Assembly (NCBI GenBank): GCA_947311845.1
Contig: CAMZMU010000080.1
Location: 20,338,132-20,402,131 of the forward strand
From: Poa pratensis
Taxonomy: Eukaryota; Streptophyta; Magnoliopsida; Poales; Poaceae
Length of the DNA stretch: 64,000 bases
Direction of reading: 5' to 3'
Part shown: positions 58,199 through 64,000 of the stretch, piece after piece
Layout of the letters: every line of letters starts with the position of its first letter
Position numbering within the stretch: the first letter of the stretch is position 1
Notes under the pieces: generated by a model
The model's database searches: none
What the model was told of the DNA's origin: nothing
The model's input: the letters and a program-made list of their open reading frames with translations, nothing else
Program-made: the position numbers and the translations under genes

Positions 58199-58945
58199 AA
58201 TGTGAGCCTACGAGCAACTTGAGACCGTGTGATCATCCCGCGTGAGTTCAAAGCTTGACTTGCACGGCTGCACGCTGAGTTAACAACGATTTTGCCAAGT
58301 GCAAACTAGGTATGGACCGCACCACAGTTAGCCCCTTGATGGCGCCAATATTGCTACCTTGTCGCGCAGAGACGAGCTCAGGCAGCTCGCATGGGTCGCC
58401 GTGTCCTAGCTTCATTAGCTCATAAAACACCAAGTAGACAGCTTCCCACTGTCACGGTTTTACCGCTGGAGATTGTATACAGGTTCATGATTGTTCCACT
58501 GTTGTCCGGGCCATGTCACACTAGCTAGGTAAGCTATCTTGTTTCTAGAAAAACATCATGAAGCGCTTCTGATGAGCTTCGAGAATGAATCAGGATCCCT
58601 TCTCATTCTTATCACCCGGTATAGTCTATCCGTTGTGTTAGAGGTACGTATCGTCCTCATCCTTATTTGTTCAGCTATTTTTCATGATCTATTTTCAATC
58701 CATGCCTACGAAATGGAAAGGGTGGTGTTTGTTATTTATGAACGAGGTCGCAACTTGTGATGTGCAAAAACACTATGTTATACTTATACTCATTCGTAAC
58801 ATAGTCACCAAGGAAGTGAACTTTGAAGTCTCAACGACTGCAGCTTAGACGATGCACATGACATAACCATGGCAACGCATGATTCGTGTTAAATATGGCA
58901 TCCAGTTTTTTATGGCACATATATTTGGTGAACCTGCTCGAGAGA
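58199..58945. repeat. Duplicated segment, copy 1
   Basis: It runs from gtgagcctacgagca to gaacctgctcgagagag and aligns throughout, by eye at roughly three quarters identity, with 62538-63292. On the minus strand, short frames (for example MVFYELMKLGHGDPCELPEL) suggest a decayed gene, but I do not recognise it and neither copy is open. Confidence 0.8.
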
Positions 58946-59075
58946 GTTTGATGGTGTTAGTAGGCAGACCACTTAATATAAGAGATATATGTAACAATTG
59001 GTCACAGGAGTTGGCTACGGTGAGCACTTTAGTTTAGGACTTGCGGAATGTTGTCCGAAAGTCACTAAATTTGGA

Positions 59076-59522
59076 AATTGGTTGAATGGGATGGATAAAA
59101 AGATCAAAGATAGGATTCGTATGGGCGTTTTAGCTATTTGTTGCTCTATTTGGAATTGTAGGAACAATCTTGTTTTTAACAGGAAAGAAACTTTTCATGT
59201 CTTACAGGTTATCCATACGGCGGTGCACTGGATCCAGCTATGGGCCTTCTTGCTATCTTCGGACCAGCGGGACCTTATCGTGGCTGGATGCACACGGCTC
59301 CTGTTGGTGGCACAGGATTTTTTCTCCTGGCATACGTGGCAGCATAGTAGTCGACTTTCGTAGTATACTATAAGCTTTGCTTTTGTCCGTTTGAGGCTTG
59401 TCTCAATCTCTTTGTGATCTTTTGAGATGTAATAATATACTTGGCATAAACTTGTTAATAAACGGCTGTGTGCATCACTCGATGCAGAGGCCAGGACATC
59501 CCCATTTCTATAAAAAAAAAAA
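59076..59522 (+). mobile_element. LINE 3' end inserted in the left MULE arm
   Basis: It opens FGNWLNGMDKKIKDRIRMG and continues CCSIWNCRNNLVFNRKE, the C-terminus of a plant LINE ORF2. Its 3' UTR contains ggctgtgtgcatcactcgat and gaggccaggacatccccat before A11-12 at 59511-59522. Copies of this tail are common in Triticeae as I recall. The corresponding position in the right MULE arm has no LINE. Confidence 0.85.
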
Positions 59523-59757
59523 CCGGTTAAAATATGTGGTGCTGACTTGGCATGCTGACAAGGCTGGTTTTTTCGAAAAAAACCTTTAAGAATTTTTTTC
59601 ATTGCAACAACACAAGAACTTGCCTAAACATTTGGTCGAACACCTTCTAGTAATTCTCCCGGGGAGTCGGTGGCGTTCGCCGTCGACGGAAACAACTGAG
59701 AGACGGCGGAGTAAGTTCGTGACCGGTGGCGCGCGAGCTTGTGGTGACTAAAATGAC

Positions 59758-59829
59758 CTGGGACAGTTCGGCGTGATCGTCCGGGCACGGATCGCCCTCG
59801 AGCTGGCGCCCACGCGGAACAAGTGAGCG
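59758..59829 (+). pseudogene. Cytokinin oxidase/dehydrogenase fragment, part 1
   Basis: The frame reads LGQFGVIVRARIALELAPTRNK then TGA. GQFG(I/V)I.RARIALE.AP is a signature of the FAD-binding region of plant cytokinin dehydrogenase, which degrades cytokinins with FAD. The next ~120 residues of the enzyme are missing before part 2. Confidence 0.8.
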
Positions 59830-60581
59830 CTACAGCTTCCGTGGTCCAGATCAGTGGCGGATCCAGGGGGGGCGAGCGGTGGCCAGGCCCCCCCTATGGT
59901 TCGGCCCCCTCCAATAGAGTGCAGCGGGGATTAGTACTGTGCGTATTAGTTTCATGGCTTATTAGTCCGGTCATTAGCACGTAGCCTATTCCTTTTTGCA
60001 GAGACGTAGCCTATTCCTAATAGCCCAGCACGCTTGCTGTACGTGAATGGCCCAACTGGCCAAGCCCAAAACAATTAGGGCGAGACACAATTACTGAATG
60101 CGCACATATGTATCGACCAGACCAAACAATTACTCGTGTAACTCCTGTTTTCCCTCTTGGCCGCCGCCTGTCCCCGGCGCTAGGGTATTATGCAACCGTG
60201 GCTCGGCCACTTCGTCGACTGCCGACGAGAACGACATCGCCGATGTCGCTCGCCGGCGGGTGTCTAATTGTTTCAGAGCTCACAGCATGCCTCCATGCAA
60301 AAGGTATTACTAGTTCATATACTTATGTGAGATCCACGGCGAGTAACGTAATGATTTGTTATTTTCTCCGTTTCATGTTTAACATTTCACAACTTATGCG
60401 GTTTATATATGCCTACAGGCCTCAAAGCGCTAGCACTAGTTAGCCTATATGTTTGGGCGCTGGTTTGTGTTTACTAACCTAGGACTACATATTCAAGATG
60501 TTGCCATGAAGTCTAATTATTTTTGTTATTGTTCAAGTTTATTTGGATAAAAACAGCAAGTCCAATTAGCTTGGAAATCTA

Positions 60582-61157
60582 CTCCCTCCGTTCCAAATTA
60601 AATGACTTCCATTTGTACAAATCTGGATGCTCAGGTGCGTGGGGTGCTGTCCTAAGAAACGAGCTAGGTGATGTTATCTTGACAGCCTGGGGACCAATAC
60701 CTCATTGCCCAAACCCTGTCACCGCTGAGTCTCTTGGTGTGCTCCATGGATTAAGAGCTATACTTCCAGTATATGCAGGCCCGCTCCAAATTGAGAGTGA
60801 CAATGCTCTACTTGTAAACGAACTGAAGAGCACAGGGAGCAGCAAATCCCAGATCGCAGACACGGTTAAAGATATCAAGCTAGCCTTGTGTTCTTTCCCA
60901 GAGGTGTCGTTCCAGAAAATCAACCGATCTGCTAATGGGGTGGCTGATAGTCTAGCGAAATTGTGTTACAATGCGTTGAGTGGAGGAGTGTTACTGGGTC
61001 AGGCTCCTTCCTGCGTGCGGGAGATAATCCAGATTGATTGTAATTCTGTTATTTCTGTTGATGGTTAATATATGGGGAAAAATTCAAAAAAAAAAAACAT
61101 GTCTAGATACATCCACATGTGGATAAATGGAAGTCAATTAATTTGGAACGGAGGGAG
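60582..61157. mobile_element. Stowaway MITE split by a LINE fragment
   Basis: The termini are CTCCCTCCGTTCCAAATTAA and its inverted counterpart, both next to TA (60580-60581 and 61158-61159). The arms continue gacttccattt at both sides. Without the LINE insert the MITE would be about 110 bp. Confidence 0.93.
60630..61097 (+). mobile_element. LINE RNase H-like 3' fragment with poly(A)
   Basis: The frame reads GAWGAVLRNELGDVILTAWG, then TAESLGVLHGLRAI (conserved Glu), IESDNALLVNEL (conserved Asp) and NRSANGVADSLAKL. This is the RNase H-like domain found at the end of some plant LINE ORF2 proteins. It stops at 61068. The 3' UTR ends in A12. The frame is open. Confidence 0.88.
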
Positions 61158-61286
61158 TAGTTATTAACATCAAAATACGACATGTTATAGTGTTTACATC
61201 GATATAATATTTTTTTATACGAAAATCTATTCATTGTCTCGTCACCCCCTCTATGCTCAAATCCTGGATCCGCCCCTGGTCCAGAT

Positions 61287-61435
61287 GCTCAAGTCCGTGC
61301 CGGGGGAGTTGAGCTTCCTGGAAGGCCGGGCTCGCGTTCGTGCACGACGCGTCCTGCGTGGAGTTTCTAGACCGTGTGCATGGCAAGGAGGTCGCGCTCG
61401 AAAAGACGCTGATGAACTGCGTGGATCATCCTAGA
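61287..61435 (+). pseudogene. Cytokinin oxidase/dehydrogenase fragment, part 2
   Basis: The frame reads MLKSVPGELSFLEG, then after a one-base frame change near 61330 continues AFVHDASCVEFLDRVHGKE and VALEK. This matches the cytokinin dehydrogenase region LSYVEGFAF...FLDRVHGEEVAL. Stops and a further frame loss follow. With part 1, it shows a decayed gene fragment carried by the MULE. Confidence 0.82.
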
Positions 61436-61895
61436 AAAATCGTGGGAAGGATGGCCAGATGATGCTCATGAACTGCGCGGTGCCGGCGTAGGCGGAGCGT
61501 GCAGTTAGTAGGGTGAGAAAACATACAATAAAATTGAGGCACAAAACGATCTAAGAACCAGGGGTTCTTCGCATCAATATATCATCAAGAAGCGGTACCT
61601 AGTGGCGCTATGCAATTGCAGATTGAACACGACGTTTCTCTTCTTCTTAATAGATCGAGGCAAAGCTTTTGTCTCCGTTTCAAACAAAAAAAGATTGAAC
61701 ACGACGAACTCCACCTAAGCTGCTCTACATCTAGTAGCCCTCGACGCAACCGTCATTGAAAGGGTGGGGCCGTGCTCGTTCATGCTCCCCATCAGGGGTT
61801 CCTTGACTTGCACGCACATGTCCACGCCGTTTCTGTAGACGTCACTCTTGACGAGGAGATGCCTGGTCATTCCATACTCTGCGGCAACATACCGT
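61436..61895. other. MULE interior, right part
   Basis: No recognisable protein. A LINE-like ttcttcttaatagatcgagg followed by caaacaaaaaaag at 61640-61692 may be a minute retroposon tail. Confidence 0.4.
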
Positions 61896-62234
61896 CATGC
61901 ACGGCGAGGAGTTTCCTAGACCGTCGCGGCGAACACCATTGACGGAATCCCCGCGAGAACGTTCGACCAAATTTCTAGCCAGGGTGTCGTGTTGTTGCAA
62001 TGAAAAAGTCTTCAAGGTCTTTTTCGCAAAAAAACAGCCTTGTCAGCGTGCCACGTCAGTACCACTGATCCGACTTGTCACCATTTTGAGCGATATACTC
62101 ATCCTTGCCATGTTTAGTTACATGCGGACAACATTCCCCGAGTTCAGTGACTAAAGTGCTCATTGTGGCCAACATAGGTGACAAATGGTGCATATATCTC
62201 TTAATATAATAATGATAATTCTTGCATTACCAGT

Positions 62235-64000
62235 CACTATAGGGAATCAAGCATTTGCCGTGTGCTCCGATCACGTGGCAAAGGCACTAATCCTTCCGTA
62301 AAAGGGATTAGCATCGGCAAATTAATAGCCGGTAAAAAGTGATTTGTCGTGATCCAATCGTCGGGGCACACAACAATGTTTACCGAGAGCCACACTTGAG
62401 CTGTCAGTAAGGAAAAGCGATAAGACAAACACGAGACGTTGACGGCGGTTCTGATAGGTGAAACCCACATCATAGATTTGCTGTGGGATTTGACTTTGTT
62501 GTCCGCAATGTTCTGATGCGGGATCCGCTTGTCAGGCATGTGAGCCTACGAGCAGCTTGAGACCTAGTGATTATCCCGGAATGTCAAAGCTCGGCTGCTT
62601 AGTTGCACGCGCGCCCATTCAACGACGATTCCACCAAATGCAAACTACGTATGGTGCGCACCACAGTCAAGCCCTTGATGGCGCCATTGTTGCTACCTTG
62701 CCGCCTGAAGACGAACTCGGGCAATTCGCATGGGTCACCGAGTCCAAGCCCCATTGACTCAGGAAACACCAGCTAGGCATGCTCGCACTGTCACGGCGTC
62801 ACCCGTTGAGATTGGTTGAAGGTTCACGGTCGGTCCATGATAGTCCAGGCCTTGTCACACTGGCTAGGTAAGCTGTCTTGCTTCTGGAGCAACATCATAC
62901 ATCGCTTCTGATGAGTTTCAAGATTGATCCGGGATCCCTTCCCTATGCCTCTCATTCCTATCAGACGGTATAGTCTAGCAGTTGTACCAGAGGTACCTAT
63001 ATCGTGCCCATCTTCTTTCTCTAGCTCGTTTATGATCTATTTTCATTCTATACCTACGACATGCATAAGGGAGGTGTTTGTTATTATGGACGAGGTTGGA
63101 ACTTGTGATGTGCAAAATCACTATGTTATACGCACTCATAAGGTAGAAGCCAAGGATGTGAACTTTGAAGTCTCAATGAGTGCAGCTTGCACGATGCACA
63201 TGACATAAACGTTGGCAACCCCTAAATTCATGATAATTATGACGCCTACGATTTTTATTGTACATCTATTTTGTGAACCTTCTTGAGAGAATCACGCATT
63301 TGCCATGTGCTCCGATCACACGGCGAATGTACCTATCCTTACGGAAAAAAGTTTTTTCGTGCCCTTGCTCATGGCAAACTCTGTCGGAAAATTACATTGC
63401 ATGAAAAGTGACTTTTCTGATCGTATCGTTGGGGCACACGACAGCAAATGTTTGCCCAGAGCCACACTTGAGCTGCCAGCAAACAACTGAGAAGGCAGAC
63501 AAGAAAAGTTGACGGCGGCTCTGATAGGTGGGACCCATCTCATAGATTTGCTGTCAGCTTTAACTTTGTTGACGGCAAAGTTCTGATGTGGGATCGACTT
63601 GTCAGGCATTTGCCGTGTGCTTGGCTTATGCTCACGGCAAACCTTTCATGCTCACATTGTTCCCTCATCGTCAAGGCCAAACGATAGAGACACGTTTCCA
63701 CCATTTTTCCGAGAGCCGTATTTTTTGCCATAAATTTTTTTTGTCTGTTTTTGCCAAGAGCTCTATTTTGCCGTGAGTTTTTTTTTTTTGTCTATTTTGC
63801 CCATAGCCCTATTTGGCCTTAAGTTTTTTCGTCGGTTTTGCCGTTACCTGTCCTTTTGCCATTAGTTTTGTTGATGATTGTCGTCAAATTAAGCCTTTGC
63901 GATGTGCCCCGACGAAATATGCACGGCAAATCATCATACAAACAGCCAACGCCAGTTTCTGGGTGGCACACAACTATTACAGCGTATCAAGATACATATA
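62235..64000. mobile_element. CACTA-like repeat region running off the window
   Basis: CACTATAGGGAATC at 62235 is followed by repeated pairs of tttgccgtgtgc/gcacacggcaaa-type strings (about 62249, 63297, 63606, 63890-63930). I associate these with CACTA subterminal regions in grasses. Two ~300-bp blocks (62247-62538 and 63295-63612) are direct repeats of each other and enclose copy 2 of the duplicated segment. The last 300 bp are T-rich with ttttgccgt(g/t) repeats. The right terminus is outside the window, and the left one could be coincidental. Confidence 0.55.
62538..63292. repeat. Duplicated segment, copy 2
   Basis: Homologous to 58199-58945 along its whole length (gtgagcctacgagcagct ... 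gaaccttcttgagaga). It starts directly after cttgtcaggcat, a string that in the next repeat block (63598-63611) runs on into ttgccgtg. This marks a sharp junction. Confidence 0.8.

Larger units (their letters stand above)
59852..61278. mobile_element. hAT element with 8-bp TSD, splitting the CKX fragment
   Basis: The termini are CAGTGGCGGATCCAGG and, inverted, CAGGGGCGGATCCAGG. The string gtccagat flanks both ends (59844-59851 and 61279-61286). It is 1427 bp long, of which 576 bp is a nested Stowaway. No transposase was seen, so it is non-autonomous. Confidence 0.92.
58982..62200. mobile_element. Pack-MULE-like element with captured CKX fragments
   Basis: The termini are GAGATATATGtaac at 58982 and, inverted, GAGATATATGcacc at 62200. 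Both are flanked by ttaatataa (58973-58981 and 62201-62209), a perfect 9-bp duplication. The inverted arms are long: gtgagcactttag, ggaatgttgtccg and cactaaa in the outer part, then ctgacaaggctg, ttcattgcaacaacac and tttggtcgaac to about 59700 and 61900. A LINE (59076-59522) is inserted in the left arm. The interior holds cytokinin dehydrogenase fragments, split by an hAT element. There is no transposase. Confidence 0.88.

Noticed and set aside
1..64000. tRNA, rRNA or CRISPR arrays
   Set aside because: None seen. Repeats present are transposon hairpins, tandem duplications and AT-rich arrays, and the genome is eukaryotic.

Overview
The window is nuclear DNA of a grass, most likely a Pooideae or Triticeae species. 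Two spliced genes read as clear orthologues of rice proteins, PARP3 and a plastid-type PRPP synthetase. The rest is nested transposons of the kinds that fill cereal genomes: CACTA, PIF/Harbinger, MULE, hAT, Stowaway, LINE, SINE and LTR elements. I assign the species group from gene similarity and repeat style recalled from memory, not from a search.

Layout. 1-6800: a decayed CACTA element with a TNP2-type transposase on the minus strand, two classes of hairpin repeats, and one recognisable terminus at 6800. 6801-10375: an LTR-retrotransposon fragment, a palindromic CGATAAATCGG repeat and a 5'-truncated minus-strand LINE. 10631-15474: an intact 18-exon PARP3 gene whose catalytic triad is C-V-E instead of H-Y-E. 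16668-17659: a Stowaway MITE split by a non-autonomous Harbinger. 19642-19939: a SINE with an 11-bp target-site duplication.

19995-28163 is an 8.2-kb PIF/Harbinger element with TTA duplications. It carries a transposase gene broken by two C-to-T type nonsense codons and an apparently intact SANT/trihelix-like partner gene. Inside it sits a young 4.25-kb MULE (23620-27867). The MULE has 184-bp inverted repeats that differ at about one base, and a five-exon MURA-like gene with one frameshift. The Harbinger ends about 55 bp upstream of the TATA box of an intact eight-exon PRPP synthetase gene (28378-31526).

Downstream, 36440-41800 holds degenerate repeat units, two of which carry relics of the last intron and last exon of that PRPP synthetase gene. 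35327-35973 looks like a retrotransposition chimera: the first ~150 nt of U2 snRNA joined to the 3' end of a LINE with a poly(A) tail. Two members of a ~1-kb retroposon family (36740-37602 and 42958-43969) each have 17-bp target-site duplications. 49280-50367 is a solo LTR with a perfect 5-bp duplication.

The right end contains a four-level nest. A Pack-MULE-like element (58982-62200, 9-bp duplication) carries cytokinin oxidase/dehydrogenase fragments. An hAT element (8-bp duplication) splits these fragments. The hAT holds a Stowaway MITE, which holds a LINE fragment. A separate LINE is inserted in the left MULE arm. The whole nest interrupts a ~1.1-kb tandem duplication that contains CACTA-like TTTGCCGTG repeats.

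Only PARP3 and the PRPP synthetase look like working host genes. PARP3 belongs to the poly-ADP-ribosylation protein family. PRPP synthetase makes the activated ribose for nucleotide, histidine and tryptophan synthesis. They face the same way and are separated by about 13 kb, of which about 8.2 kb is the Harbinger/MULE nest.
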